Of a stretch of DNA of 64,000 nt, positions 9,221-21,095 are shown one piece after another. Origin of the DNA: Carposina sasakii (lineage: Eukaryota; Arthropoda; Insecta; Lepidoptera; Carposinidae). The number at the start of each line of letters is the position of its first letter. Position 1 is the stretch's first letter. Below the pieces are notes generated by a model. It was not told the origin of the DNA. It did no database searches and saw only the letters and a program-made list of their open reading frames with translations. Made by a program: the position numbers and the translations under genes. The DNA lies in NCBI GenBank assembly GCA_014607495.2, contig CP053155.1:10230001-10294000 (forward strand). Direction: 5' to 3'.

Positions 9221-9316
9221 ATGTTTATGTGCTTACCTATCCATAATTTTTATTTCTATTTTCAATTTGTTTTTGCTCCATTGCACTACCTACATATTCT
9301 CGACAGAAATAAAAAA
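9221..9316 (+). mobile_element. Continuation of the LINE split by the RTE insertion
   Basis: After the right target duplication the AT-rich 3' sequence of the host LINE continues (atgtttatgtgcttacctat). It holds no frame. The boundary with the next element is near 9316, where the A-rich end of a reverse-oriented LINE begins. Confidence 0.4.
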
Positions 9317-11329
9317 AAATCAAAATCATTTATTCGACATGAAAGCATTAACAACTTGTTTGTCGATTGTCTTTTTATATGTTACTTTTTATGTTCGCAC
9401 CCCAAAATGAAACCGCTACCAAACAAAAAAGGAGGTGAATTTAAACAACCCAAAAAAATAAATCACAAAGCTTTTGCTTTGGCAACGGTCACCACCCCAA
9501 GGTGCGATTTGTTACGGTCTGTCAGGCATAAGTTAGCGATTCGGGGCTTAATAGCCACCAACGTGGAGCTAATAAGAGTTAAGGTCGCCTAAAGACGAAA
9601 TCCAGGAGAGCTGCTAAACAGTTCACCTTTATGGCAAAACTAACATTAGGTCTGACACACCGCATGAATCTACTATTACTGTTACACTATTTCAATTATC
9701 ATAACACAATTAATTAATTTAATTCAAATTAATTCAAATAAGTATCTACTAAACTAAACTATAAAATATTAAAAAAAAAATTGTGTACAATAGTATAAGT
9801 CGACGGTAAAATGTGAACAGAAGAGCAAACGTGGCATTCAGAACTTAAATATATAATACCTATAGCTGGTAATACCATTAGAATGAAGAAGTCACGCATG
9901 ATACACTATAGCGCTTCTGATCATATTCACCAACACATATTAACTATACCTGCTAAGCTAAATATATAAGTAAAACATAGATTGCGTAACTTGGGGATGC
10001 TAGAACAATTCACTTCGATGGCTCGCTATCATTTAAATATACTAATACTGTATAATATTCTTTCATGCAAAGTTTTTTCTTCACAATGTTTTTAAATTTA
10101 CAGACAGGTAGCCAGGTAGTGTATCTGGAAGCTTGTTGTAGAAAAGTATACATATACACCCATGAATGATTTACTGACTTTGCGGAGACGGTACACATGA
10201 GCAACAAGTTTGTTCTTACCTCTTGTATTTATTTTGTGCACATCAGACATTTTATTAAATTTATGTAAACTCTTATGAACATATAATAAATTTTCATAAA
10301 TATAATTCGAAGCTAAAGTCATTATATTCAATCCTTTCAATTTCTCACGTAATGTGACCCTGGACCCTAAGTTTAGAATTGCACGGACAGCTCTTTTTTG
10401 CAAGATAAGTATTGACTCCCAATCAGCTGCGCTTCCTCATAATAAAATACCGTATGTCATTATACTATGGAAATAGCTAAAATAAACAATTCTAGCAGTC
10501 TCGACATCTGTCAGTAGACGAATTCTCTTAACTGCATAGGCTGCAGAACTAAGTTTCTTACTTGGTTTTTCAAAGTGAGGACCCCATTGTAATTTGGCAT
10601 CCAAAGTTATGCCCAAGAAAACAGTCGAATCCACTTGATCCAGCCTCTCGTCGCCTATGTAACCATCAGTTCTAACTTGTTTCACGTTGGGAGTAGAAAA
10701 TTTTATTAATTTCGTTTTCCTACTATTTAGGGCAAGATTATTATTACTAAACCAATATAACACTTTAGAGAGAGCACTGTTCACCACGTCGTATACGATG
10801 AGCTGCCTCTTTACATTAAATAGTAAGGAGGTGTCATCTGCAAACAATACTATTTCATGCTCATTACCTACAAAGTATGGCAAATCATTTATATAAATAC
10901 GGAAAAAAACGGACCAAGGATTGAACCTTGTGGGATACCTATTGTGACGCGCGATCCCGGTGATCGTTTTCCGTTTACATCTACCTTCTGAATCCTATCG
11001 TTCAAATAGGACATCTGAAGACAGAGGGCCCCACTCCGTATACCATAATGTTCTAATTTTCGAATTAATATTTCATGATGGACACAATCAAACGCTTTTG
11101 ACAAGTCACAGAACACTCCCAGTGCGTCATGTGACTCCTCCCAAGCGCCGACAATGTGTCTTAGCGACTCAACTCCCGCGTCGATAGTAGACCGCCCCTT
11201 GGTGAAGCCATACTGCTTATTGCTAAAAATGTTATTACTATCGAAGTGCCTGGACAATTGTTCTAAAATTAGTTTTTCAAAGATTTTAAAAGAAATAGTG
11301 GTTAACTGGTAGAGAATGCTACATAGCAT
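9317..11329 (-). pseudogene. CR1/Jockey-like LINE, 5'-truncated, with reverse transcriptase
   Basis: Minus-strand LINE whose 3' end is at the low coordinate. The polymerase starts truncated (FKIFEKLILEQLSRHFDS), with QYGFTKGRSTIDAG, CDLSKAFDCVHHEILIRKL (catalytic Asp), GIPQGSILGPFFSVFIYIND, then the FADDTSLLF box near 10830, a thumb (NSRKTKLIKFST, VFLGITLDAKLQWG) and the C-terminal LQKRAVRAILNLGSR and NIVKKKLCMKEYYTV. Frame breaks occur near 10885, 10430 and 10200. The region 9317-10010 is the 3' untranslated part; 9317-9700 matches 14100-14475 in the opposite direction, and 10019-10200 matches 49180-49360. The first part of the polymerase and any endonuclease are absent. Confidence 0.9.
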
Positions 11330-11330
11330 T

Positions 11331-11390
11331 AAATTCGCCCATGTACACTGTTTAAATGTGCAATAAAGAATTTTATTATTATTAGGTACT
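11331..11390 (+). repeat. Retroelement 3' tail fragment
   Basis: A short sequence ending gcaataaagaattttattattatta looks like the 3' tail (AATAAA then simple repeat) of a plus-strand retroelement placed directly at the truncated 5' end of the LINE. Only the tail is seen. Confidence 0.4.
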
Positions 11391-12510
11391 TATAGCATTT
11401 AAGGGTCGCATGCATCAGCCGCATCTTCGTCCGGGCATGTTGTAAGTCGACTTGGGAACGAAGGCATTTTCTCATGCGATAAGCTAACGACTTGTCGCTG
11501 ATCATTTACATCTGTTGCCACTTTTCTAACGGATCTCCTTTATGATCATGCAGTTCTGGCCCCGATTTTGAGGGATACAGACGTGTATGATGGGCGCATT
11601 AATCAACAATAACAACTAAGTCATAAATGGCATAGTAGGGAAGAGGCCTAATACTCAATCATTTAATTTATAGGACAAGAAATACACATAAATATATGGA
11701 TCTAGAAACCTTGTCCTCCAATACTCATCCGTAAAACAGACGTTGGTAACTTACCGCGCAAAATTCTAGAAACGCACTTTTCCTCCAAAACAGTTTTGTT
11801 TAATGCCCGCACAAGAAAATTCCCTCCTTTTATATGAACGCAGGGCAAGACAAATTACCTTTCTCACAGCGTACATGCAAATAATAATTTGAAAAGTTTT
11901 CAAACTAATTTCGAGGTAGAGGCTATTTACTTCGCGAATACAATTTGTACGTAGGCAGGCTTAAAAGGAACTAATTTTGTGGCACAGAGTTGACTTTGTT
12001 TTTAGGCACTTCAATAAACAATATTACCTACTTACATATTAATCGTTCATTCAGTACACTTATCTAAATGTGTCTAAATATGACCCGCCGGACCAACCTA
12101 ATGGACACCGAATAAAGGTACCTATACAAGAATTGGTTGTACCTAAATGACTCCAATAGAGGATCCTATAAACTTTAAAGGATAGGGTATCATAATATAA
12201 AGTTTATCCAGGGGTTTTCAAACTTTTTTTCTCATAGACCACTTTCAAAAGTTAACTGGTTCTGGTAGACCCACTACAATATCATATACATAGATCAAAT
12301 TTATTTTTCACGCCAACGTAGATCCCGTCAAGTCTTCCGTGGCCCGATATTTCTGGCAATCCCGGTACCCATCACGCCTCAATCTTCGAGTTAACTTTAA
12401 CGTTTAAGTGCCTCTTTTATGCCAAAAAGTGAAGACAGCTTGTATGATAATTCGCGGATATAATTCTAGGATTATGTGCTTACCTACCATTTAGTATTAA
12501 GTAGATATAT
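11391..12510. other. Intergenic, no gene; one repeat fragment
   Basis: No convincing frame. At 11480-11590 the words aacgacttgtcgctgat, catttacatctg and ttatgatcatgcagttctgg resemble 4243-4275 and 59020-59060, so a degraded dispersed repeat is present. The rest is anonymous AT-rich sequence. Confidence 0.4.
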
Positions 12511-12514
12511 TATA

Positions 12515-13020
12515 CAGGGTGTGTGTGACAGCCAGGCTAATACTGAGATACTGAACAAGTACCATTGTTTTGAGTTATACGACAGTGTTATTACTGGCAG
12601 GAAATCAATTTTTGATTTGATTATACGCAATGTTCGCTTTCCGCGCCAATTTTACGAGTATTTGGTGATCCTGTGACTCCATTTGACTAGTAAATGAGCT
12701 TATTGGTTCTTGTGTGATACATTGTTTTTTTTTTTGGATCACTTGTGACTTTTGACCACTCTCCTTTGGGGTTGATCAGTTAATTGAACTTTTTTAAGAG
12801 CAACTTTTTTATTTTATTATCCATATGTTATAATTATGTTTTCAAGTCATTATTAAAGGCCTACTTAAACGAACCACACTATTTTTTCCTGAAAAAAAAA
12901 ACAATGAAAAAAGTCGGAATGTTTTGGAATTTTCCTACGAAAATGTTCACAGGTTTTCATCTCAGAATCATGGTCTGAACTCACCATATTAATATTTGCC
13001 TGGCTGTCACAAACACCCTG
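12515..13020. mobile_element. CAGGGTGTGTGTGACAGCC element, full copy
   Basis: A 506-bp element with ends cagggtgtgtgtgacagcca and, inverted, cagggtgtttgtgacagcca, flanked by TATA on both sides (12511-12514, 13021-13024). The interior has poly-T and poly-A runs and no transposase. Partial copies lie at 31835-31990 and a larger split copy at 60235-61253. Confidence 0.85.
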
Positions 13021-13024
13021 TATA

Positions 13025-13230
13025 ATTCCCGAAATGAAGCAGCCAGAACTGCAGGACCATAAAGAAGATTTCACTGGTACGTTTAGCAAAGCGGGGACAG
13101 ATATAGGTACTTAAATAATGAGTACCAAGTTGCTAGATTATCGTCTAAGCAAATGCCCGAGATCCTTAGTCGACTCTTGCGACATGCACGACAGAATATG
13201 GATGAGAAGATGCAGCTGATGTCGGTGCCT
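13025..13230. repeat. Degraded copy of the gctgtgttcccgaaatgggg repeat
   Basis: Shares cagccagaactgcagga, ttgctaga with tcgtctaagcaaatgcccga, and cgactcttgcgacatgcacg with 5990-6240 and 47001-47180. It begins directly after the TATA of the previous element. Confidence 0.5.
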
Positions 13231-13850
13231 ACCATTTCAATTGTAAGTAGGTACTTATGTAATATAAAATACTTAGTCAAATCTTAAGTATTTTATTTAT
13301 TACATTAAAATTATAATTGCAATTACTAAATCTAATCGAATGATACCTAGCCTAGGTATCTTATTTTTATTACAAACCATAATAGAAAAAACATTAAAAA
13401 TTTATAAGTTGGTTTATACTTACCTAGAAGTTACACCTACGCCACAAATACAAATATAAACTGATACTTTTAGTTAGATTTAACGAAATTACTCATTATG
13501 TTTAATATAAAAAATCACTCACACAAGTTTACTCTCGGATATTTGATTCAATTATACTTACACTATAACGTAAACATTGATGTATATCGATACATCTATC
13601 TCTTTATTATTTTGTTATTTATAGAAGTAGGATAAAGGTGTTGAAATGCTACTTGTCTTATTACAGTCGCATAACGGTCATAATTGAGTCTCGGCTGTTT
13701 TGTTTAAGTATTAGATTTGTTTATCAACGGTAACTATATGTACTTCTATCGGGGCCACGCTTAACCGAAGTAGCCATAGTTCACCGATAATGTGCGTTTC
13801 CTAGTAAGAATTATCTATTTTAAAATAACCGTCACTAGTGTTGCCAGTAC
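13231..13850. other. Intergenic, no feature seen
   Basis: AT-rich sequence with no convincing frame, RNA gene or repeat match. Confidence 0.4.
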
Positions 13851-13862
13851 ATACATACATAC

Positions 13863-13965
13863 ATATAATCACGCCTTTATCCCTTACGGGGTAGGCAGAG
13901 CATCAAAGGCCGATAGAACCACATGGTGCCACTTCTGACCAATTTTGAGGGTATAGTTGAGATGT
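13863..13965 (-). mobile_element. LINE tail fragment
   Basis: Contains ggggtaggcagagcatcaaa, accacatggtgccacttctg and accaattttgagggtatagt. The same order, inverted, is found at 32000-32105 and 62487-62592, where a (GAT)n-like tail follows. It is a 3' end fragment of a dispersed retroelement. Confidence 0.55.
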
Positions 13966-14099
13966 TCTCCAATGTAAGATTCTTTTGTTAGTTGAGATGT
14001 TTTCCAATGTAAGATTCTTTTGTTAATATGTTACTTAGTTTTGACTGTGTCGCTGGGAGTTTTCTTGCTATTTCTTCTTCCAAGCAGTGACACTTCACT

Positions 14100-14475
14100 G
14101 AGATAGTGTAACAGTAATAGTAGAATCATGCGGTGTGTCAGACCTAATGTTGGTTTTGCCATAAAGGAGAACTGTGTAGTAGCTCTTCTGGATTTCGTCT
14201 TTAGGCGACCTTAACTCTTATTCTCCACGTTGGTGGCTATTAAGCCCCGAATCGCTAACTTATGCCTGACAGACCGTAACAAATCGCACCTTGGGGTGGT
14301 GACCGTTGCCAAAGCAAAAGCTTTGCGATTTATTTATTTTTGGGTTGTTTAAATTCACCTCCTTTTTTGTTTGGTAGCGGTTTCATTTTTGGGGTGCGAA
14401 CATAGAAAGTAACATATAATTAGACAATCGACAAACAAGTGTTAATGCTTTCATGTCGAATAAATGATTTTGAAT
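14100..14475 (+). mobile_element. 3' untranslated end of the CR1/Jockey-like LINE family
   Basis: Over about 370 bases this is the reverse complement of 9317-9700, with gacagaccgtaacaaatcgc, ccttggggtggtgaccgttg and ggttgtttaaattcacctcc in both. It ends with aataaatgattttgaatttg, a poly-A-signal-like end and simple tail. It is 5'-truncated and carries no coding sequence. Confidence 0.85.
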
Positions 14476-15500
14476 TTGAATGTAAAAGTTCGGCTAGTAG
14501 TAACAGGTGGTCAGCCCATCGCTTACAAAATACCAAAACCCTCTTCTCCCTCTACTGAATTGTACAGTATGCCCGGGAAGAGAAGCAGCTGTAGTATTAT
14601 ACTTTTTTTTCACTCCCAGAGCAGCATAGAAGACATGTTGCCAGTAGGCTAGCACTAATAGGCTAGTAGGCTAGTACTCGTAACATGTCCTGACTCCTGA
14701 CTTATTCATCAACGCCGTGACAAAACTACTCGAAACGTGATATTTGGAGCATGATGGCTTTCTTTTGTGACGTTAAGGTCGACTGAAAGATTTTCACGAA
14801 ATTCCAACGGGAATGCAATAGGTGACTTTCTGTCTGGCAGCTTGCTACATTTTTAGGTACGGCATATAGATATAAGATATTAAGTATTCCTTTTTGGCAC
14901 GGAAAAAACTCGTATACCTACCCGCAGATAGATATACAAGGAAGGACAATGACTTCCACACATGGAAGAATATCGAGTGAAATGTACCTTTTTCGGGAAA
15001 CTGAAATGTAATGTAATGAATGTAAATGTGACTAATTCTGTGCTCTTGTATTTTGGCTGAGCTCTTTCTGTAGGGGCTTTGCAATAATAATGTAGGTATG
15101 TATTGAAACTATAAGGCGCGATGCTGAATCTTTGATCCAACCACTTTGGAAGCCATGCATCAGGCTATAGCCAAAACAAAGCTATAGGTCAGAGATCGAT
15201 ATTTATGTTGAGGAATACAATCAACGAGTGCACCATACGATTCACACTGCAATGTTCACCCCTATGTACAAAGCAGAACTATGTTTGCTGTGCAGGAATC
15301 TTTATTGGACTCCTGCATTTTCAATATAAATAAAAGGTAGCAACAGTGATGGCAGCGGTCTTTCTTAAGTGATTTTATTGATTCTGTGATCAAATATAAA
15401 TAGGTACTTACAAATATAGAGTATGTAATAGCTATGTAGAGATACCTAGAAAAAAGGTACCTTCTCTACTTACTGACATGAACCCATCCCCTGCAGCTTA
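14476..15500. other. Intergenic, mostly anonymous
   Basis: At 14490-14540 the words aacaggtggtcagcccatcg and cttacaaaataccaa resemble, inverted, 62420-62465, so a repeat fragment is present. No gene was recognised in the rest. Confidence 0.4.
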
Positions 15501-15507
15501 CATTGCA

Positions 15508-16003
15508 GACGGCCGATTGTTGTAGTTGGTAGTGGCCCTGCCTGCGACGCCATAGATCCTGGGTTCGAATCCCGGTAGGTGCAAACATTGAATGAATATC
15601 GATGTTTGTTTCCGAGTCATGGATGCTTCTATACTTATCTATGTATTTATACAAGGTGTAACAGAAAGGGTATGTTAAGCGAAAAGCTATGTAAATAGCT
15701 CACTATAGGGAACCTATTTCCAAAATTTGAGACTCGAAATCACATGTATGTATATTTTTCAAGATTGTATGAACATTTCTGAGATGTTTAGGGATTCTCC
15801 ATACTATCTGGAAAAATAAACATGTGAATTCGTGTCAGAAATGTGGATAGTTTCCTTTTAGTGGGCTTTTAATATAGCTGTTCGCTTAACATACCCCTTT
15901 TGTTACACCCTGTATATCGTTGCTTAGTACCCACGACCCAAGACCTTAAAGATCTTAGTATGGGACTAGGTCAATGTGTTGTAAGGTGTGTGAATATTCA
16001 TTA
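15508..16003 (+). mobile_element. tRNA-derived SINE, split by a MITE
   Basis: 15508-15651 carries a tRNA-like head: box A-like ttgtagttggtagtgg, box B-like ggttcgaatcccggt, then ggtgcaaacattg and ttccgagtcatgga. After the MITE the SINE resumes at 15917 with cgttgcttagtacccacgac, aagacctta and gtgggac-type sequence to about 16003. Uninterrupted copies at 60410 and 61372 show the two parts are normally joined. Confidence 0.88.
15652..15912. mobile_element. CAGGRTGTAAC palindromic MITE, copy 2, nested in the SINE
   Basis: Starts caaggtgtaacagaaagggt and ends ttttgttacaccctg, with TATA duplicated on both sides (15648-15651, 15913-15916). The length (261 bp) and the inverted halves match 5656-5915. 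Its place inside the SINE makes it younger than that SINE. Confidence 0.88.
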
Positions 16004-16570
16004 TTTATTGCATTCCTACAAAATAATTTTGGTACCAGTTTTAGGGGTCTTAACCTTGTTCAATGTCACCAACTTTCATTCGCGCAAGTGAACCAATGCG
16101 GAAAGCAAATACCGCAAGCATTTACAGTAGTAGCGAGCAGAATCTTGAAGAAACAATGTAGTAAATGTTACGTAGAAACTAGCGCCGCTGAAGACGGTAA
16201 ATATAAACTTGGGATACTGTAACGGTTTTTGACATGTAACATGCTGTGCCGTCGTTTGCGGTCAAGGTGAAGTTGGAGGCTCTATCGGCGAATGAAAATA
16301 AAGCCGCAGGCTTTATTCCCTCGATGTATGGTTTAAAATCGCATCACAATTATTTTCGTATCAGTGTTTTTATTGAAATGTTTTTACACAATAACAACAC
16401 TTTCCGGCATTTATTTTGTAATTGAAACTCTATTTTTATTAGAGATTGTTTTTTCATTATTTTAGATTCATTTAAATAACATTTGAATATTAAAGCCACT
16501 TCTCACCGACTATTATTTTAGCCACAGCTATGTCTAAGATTTAGCCGCGTGGTGCCGGCCGGCAGAGAAG
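16004..16570. other. Intergenic, no feature seen
   Basis: A reading frame near 15974-16222 has no recognisable domain and begins inside the SINE, so it is not reported as a gene. The rest is AT-rich and anonymous. Confidence 0.4.
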
Positions 16571-16574
16571 AGTT

Positions 16575-16800
16575 TAGTTTGTACTAACCCATGCCTGCCT
16601 GTGGGTATCGTACGAGTCAATTAAGGGTTTCCGGGAGGTGGGCAGCAGCGCCTCCCGTGCTGACAACATAGTCCGAAAATCAGACTGCGTATACCAACCC
16701 ACCTGCTCAGCATGGTGACTATGGACAAATCCCCCTATGGCAGTAGCCTTGTGTGTAGGCCTACGTCCAACAGTGGACTGCAATAGGCTGAAGATGATGA
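16575..16800 (+). mobile_element. RTE-like LINE 3' end
   Basis: Contains gggtatcgtacgagtc, ccgggaggtgggcagcagcg, ccccctatggcagtag, then gcctacgtccaacagtggac, tgcaataggctgaagatgat and a short (GAT)n tail. The same tail type is found at 18700-18775, 38185-38400 (reverse), 40395-40600, 41590-41700, 47945-48070 (reverse) and 57615-57730 (reverse). Confidence 0.7.
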
Positions 16801-17404
16801 CAATGAATTTGATTGTTGGATATCAAACGCAGCCATAACAACGTAGCATAGCATATCTCAGGTAAATAGGCAGCTTACGAGTAACTAGGCAATCGTAAAA
16901 GAACTTCCAAACAAAACCTATTTATGCTCATCAATCTCGCGTCTCGCGTAGGGAATATAATGAATGCGAAGCGCATGCCTGACCTGATGCTAACCTTTTT
17001 GGGAATGCCATGTTATCATCCTCCTTTCCTATACGGAAGATTGTAGCATTTGGATGCGCACCTAATCAGGACTTAGTACCTTTAATAAGAGTTTCCACTT
17101 TAGAATAATGTTTCACTATCATTAGGTACATATTGTAAAACAAAGTCGCTTCCCGCTGTCTGTCCCTATATTTAGATCTTTAAAACTACGCAACGGATTT
17201 TATTACGGTTTTTTGAAATAGATAGGGCGATTCAAGAGAAAGGTTTATACCTATATGTTAAACTAGGACCCGCCCTGGCTTCGCACGGATACAATATCCC
17301 CTCACGCGGACGAAGTTGTGGGCGGCCGTCAGTACAAAATATTATTGCTCAAAAGGGGACAATGGAGAACAAGGCCGTGCTGACGAATTACTTCCATAGA
17401 TATA
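16801..17404. other. Intergenic with a repeat scrap
   Basis: Around 17270-17330 the words cgccctggcttcgcacgg and acgcggacgaagttgtgggc resemble the start of the common lepidopteran tail repeats. No gene was recognised. Confidence 0.4.
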
Positions 17405-17765
17405 TTTCTTATTATTTATGCATTGAAAGATAGAATAAGAAATGAGGTGATCAGAAAGAAGTGTGGTATAAATGAGGATGTGGTGACGAAGATTGATACC
17501 CTATGTTGAGGTGGTTTTGGCATGTGGAGAGGATGAGTAAAGTAGACTGACAAAGAATGTTTACAACGGAAGAGTGGATGAAAATGTTGGAAGGGGAAGA
17601 GCTCGCCGGACCTTCACCGATCAAATTGGTGAAATTATAAGGAAAGGTCAGGTCAAGAGTACCATAAACCGACGAGCGTGCATGTAGAATATCATGAAAG
17701 TAGATGAAGCGAAAGAGGTGTGTCAGGATCGTAGCAAATGGAAATAGCGCGCAACAAGCCCTGCC
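17405..17765 (+). pseudogene. LINE polyprotein C-terminal fragment
   Basis: Across several frames one can read RIRNEVIRKKCGINEDVVTK, HVERMSKV, RGRARRTFTDQIGEIIRKGQ and DEAKEVCQDRSKWK. These are in the order of the C-terminal end of LINE endonuclease/reverse transcriptases in Lepidoptera. Many frameshifts and stops; no start of the element is present. It joins directly to the MITE at 17770. Confidence 0.75.
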
Positions 17766-17769
17766 CAAG

Positions 17770-17912
17770 TAGCATGACCTGCGAAACACGATATGAAAAA
17801 ACCGATTTATCGACAATTAGCCTGTAAAAATACGATAAATATAGCCCCAAGTTAAATTTTGTATAGAGACGATACGATATCCACGATGCGTGGTCATGCT
17901 AGGGGGACTGCT
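17770..17912. mobile_element. MITE with TAGCATGACC ends, copy 2
   Basis: Close relative of 4282-4420: the ends tagcatgacctgcgaaacac and gatgcgtggtcatgctaggg are present, and the interior is largely the same. It sits at the end of a LINE fragment. Confidence 0.75.
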
Positions 17913-18224
17913 ACTATAGGCGAATTGAACCACGATAATGTACCTAGAATAAAAAAAAAACAACATACTTAATTAATGATAGGTCTTAGCGAAAATCATT
18001 ATTCTAAGCAACGTACTTAGAAATTAAACGATTTATTATATCACTTGAACCAGACTTCAACCTGTGTGGATATTTCTTTGTGCAACTGGTAGAGTCACCA
18101 ACCTATGACGTTAGTAAACCCATCTGCAGTAGGCGACATCTTATGAATTACCTTTATTAGTAGAACACTTCGATATTCACTGTCAATGACCAGCTGAGAG
18201 TCGGCAAAACTACTAACCATCACT

Positions 18225-18690
18225 TGTTTTTAACCGACTTCAAAAAGAGAGGTTATCAATTCGTCTGTATGTTTTTTTTTTTTTTTTTTATTTTTTTTTT
18301 TATTTTTTTTATTATTTTTTTATGTGTGACCTCAGAACTCCGTCATTTATGAACCGATTTCAATTTTTTTTTATAGTTGGTCATGGGTATACTTCCAGGT
18401 TGGTCCCATATTCACCATATCAGGATCTGATGATGGGATCTTGGAGAAATCGAGGGCAATCCTCGAATATTGTAGGCACATGTAGTCTGTTTTTATACTT
18501 TTACTGAGCGTTTTGGTCACCTACATATAAAACATAATATCTGATGATGGAATCTCTAAGGAATCTAGGGATATCCTCAAATATAAAAGGCACGAGTAGT
18601 CCGTTTTTAGATTTTTATAGAGAATTTTGGTCAGCTACACATAATATAAAGGAAACGAGGGTCTGATGATGGAGCCGCCGAAAAAGAGAT
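18225..18690 (+). repeat. Poly-T tract followed by diverged tandem units of about 120 bp
   Basis: Begins ttttaaccgacttcaaaaag, then a T-rich tract with scattered A (about 18270-18320). Then three diverged units follow, each with tctgatgatgg(g/a)atct, a cctc(g/a)aatat word, ggcac(a/g)(t/a)gtagtc and ttttggtcacctaca. This is a known kind of repeat in moth genomes. No coding potential. Confidence 0.75.
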
Positions 18691-18699
18691 AGTGGAACT

Positions 18700-18780
18700 T
18701 TTTAGTAACAAAATCCCCCTATGGCAGGGGGGCCTACGTCCAGTAATGGACTGCAATAGGCTTATGAAGATGAAGATAAT
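18700..18780 (+). mobile_element. Short RTE-like LINE tail
   Basis: Contains ccccctatggcagggggg, cctacgtccagtaatggact and gcaataggcttatgaagatg. Only the last 80 bases of the element are present. Confidence 0.6.
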
Positions 18781-18974
18781 TGTGTTAAGTCATGAAATTA
18801 TATGTTGCGTTAAGCCGTGTCCGAAGTAAGATGGTTATAGAGAAAGAGGTAGAAATGAGAATAACGAGATAACGGATAATAGGGATGAATGAAAAAAGAG
18901 TACCTACATATTGCACCGACCCCAAATGATTGGGAACAGGGCAGGAAGAAGGAGTGTAATTATATGTTGCTCAA

Positions 18975-19542
18975 ATAAGTGTGTACATGGCTGTTGTGCT
19001 GCCAAATCTCTTATATTCCTCCGAGGCGTGGCATGTACCGTCACCACATACGCACTCTGGATCGATTCCACCTCAAGTGCCTCCGATCCATCATGAGAAT
19101 CAGATGGTCCAACCGAGTGCGTAATACCGAAGTATTGCGAAGAGCCAATGTAAGTGGCATTGAGGCCTACTTACGAGTAATGCGTCGGCAGCTTCGGTGG
19201 TGCGGTCATGTGTCTCGTATGGCGGAGGAGAGATTGGCTAAGCGCATCTTCTTTTCTGAACTGAAGGAGGGCAAGCGGACACGCGGCGGGCAACTCCTTA
19301 GAGACAAAAATGTTCAGAAAAGACATATGAAGAGATGCAATATAGATCCATCTAAATGGGAAGTTTTGTCAGCACAACGACCAGAGTGGCGCAGGACGGT
19401 GATAAAGCAAGTACACGAGTTCGAGGAGCAGCGTCAAGCTGACCTTGACGCTAAACGTGATGAACTTAAGACTCGTCCTCCTGCTGCCATTATCTATAAT
19501 ACAACTAGTGGACGCCCGCGACTTCGTCCGCGTGGAAATTGA
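18975..19542 (+). pseudogene. LINE C-terminal fragment with a long open frame
   Basis: The frame starts in degenerate sequence ([20 protein letters not shown] in another frame, a break near 19025) and continues as [59 protein letters not shown] and [20 protein letters not shown]. This is the C-terminal end of a LINE endonuclease/reverse transcriptase. The final residues ([11 protein letters not shown]) come from a scrap of the cgcccgcgacttcgtccgcg repeat fused to its end. The reverse transcriptase core is missing. Confidence 0.85.
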
Positions 19543-20780
19543 ATTGTAGCTTATATGACACGTTTGTCGGTTTACCATAGCAGTGCCATCTATTGATTAC
19601 TTACTCAATCCAGTCGAAAAGTATCGACATCTGTTAGAATCTTTTGGAGTTAACAGATAATTGTGACTGTCAATTAATTATAGACAAATAATTTGCAATA
19701 AAATAAAATTGCGACTATAATTAAAGATCTAAGCTATCCTATCTCTCAAGTTGAACCAGACTGCTCACGGTGTGCCAATTTAATTTAAAATCGGTTAAGT
19801 AGTTTAGGAGTCCATCGCGGACAAACATCGTGACAGGCGATTTATATATATTAAGATAAGATAATGGCGCACTAACCTGTCCTCTGTGTGCGCGGGCGTT
19901 CAGGGCGAAGATTGACTATGTAAATGTAAGCCATCTCCGAGCGCATGAACGCCAACTTAGTAATATCTAGGAGTAGAAGTGGTCGCCATGACTGAAATTG
20001 GTCGGAGGTCATCATTATCATCATATTGTCAGACGTAAAGTTTCGAAGCCTAGTCCTTTTTCTCTTTTGTCATGTGGCCTATTTTACATTATATAATATA
20101 TATAAAAATTATATAAATCTGACAATATTATGCCTCTTAAACTTCGTACACGGCTTAACGCAATATATAATATAATTTAGTAAAATTTTACTTTAGTAAG
20201 CTCGAGTTTTGGGAGGAAGTCGGTTTTTCTATATGTAAGTTTTTATCCTTTGGTTTAGTACAAAGTGGCGACATCAACAATATCCTATGAAACCCTTCCG
20301 TACATAAGTTGGGACTTGTTGAACATGTTAAACAGGATTTTATAATAATTGCAAATGATATACCTGCCTGGTAATGGGTATGACGTTCAAAGCAAAACCT
20401 ACTGTTTTTTATTTAGTTTAATTTTGGAGTCAATGTCAGTTTTAATTGCTACTGATAGAAAAACTTGCTAATTAATTTGTATATTAGATCGTTTTAGTGC
20501 ATTATGTTATTTAAAATGTTTGCTAAAACGACGATATGACACAATTAGTTCCGTCTTCGAACAAACGCATTCTTCTCTTGCCTCTCTTATCTTCAGATGC
20601 ATCTGCCTATGTGTATACGAAATAATTTCACAGTGTACTTTTTTAAATTAATCTGAGTTTGTGGAAGACGCACATGCAGATGTCAAATACCCAATGAGAC
20701 GACTGAAATCCCGTCCTAACATCTATGAAAGTCTAATTCTACGTGAAAGGTTGCAGACGGGACCCTAATGTTTTGCCTAC
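19543..20780. other. Intergenic with repeat scraps
   Basis: At 19780-19860 there is aaatcggttaagtagttta with tatatattaagat, the end of a LINE-type tail. At 20155-20225 the words ttagtaagctcgagttttgg and gaggaagtcggttttt recur inverted near 56655-56700. No gene was recognised. Confidence 0.45.
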
Positions 20781-21095
20781 ACTATCCGTCTGTCATCAGG
20801 CTGTTCTCGTGAACTGTGGAAATTTTCTTACATTTCTTACATTGACGAAATAAAATAAATATGTAACTAAGGGGTCAGTTGACCATCTTAACCGTCATGG
20901 GTGGTCAACCGACAACTCATAGGTACGCAATAAATAACCCTACGTAGTTTTAAGAGTTCAAGATAGACCCTTCCTGTAGTAAAAAAATAAACCCTTATTA
21001 GTCAGGGAAACTCCCATGCAACAGATATGATTTTACACGGAACGGAACCATTCATGCGCAAGTCCAACTCGCACTTGGCTGACTTTTTATACGCA
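20781..21095 (+). repeat. Degraded copy of a common lepidopteran tail repeat
   Basis: Contains tccgtctgtcatcaggctgt, gaactgtggaaattttc, gggaaactcccatgcaacag, tgattttacacggaacggaa and agtccaactcgcacttggct. This order (ccgtctgtca...aggctgt...gaac...ggaac...gactcgcacttgg) is a widespread dispersed repeat in this order of insects. Degraded, no coding sequence. Confidence 0.65.

Noticed and set aside
15503..15580. Functional tRNA gene
   Set aside because: The tRNA-like sequence is the head of a multi-copy SINE with a shared body and tail.
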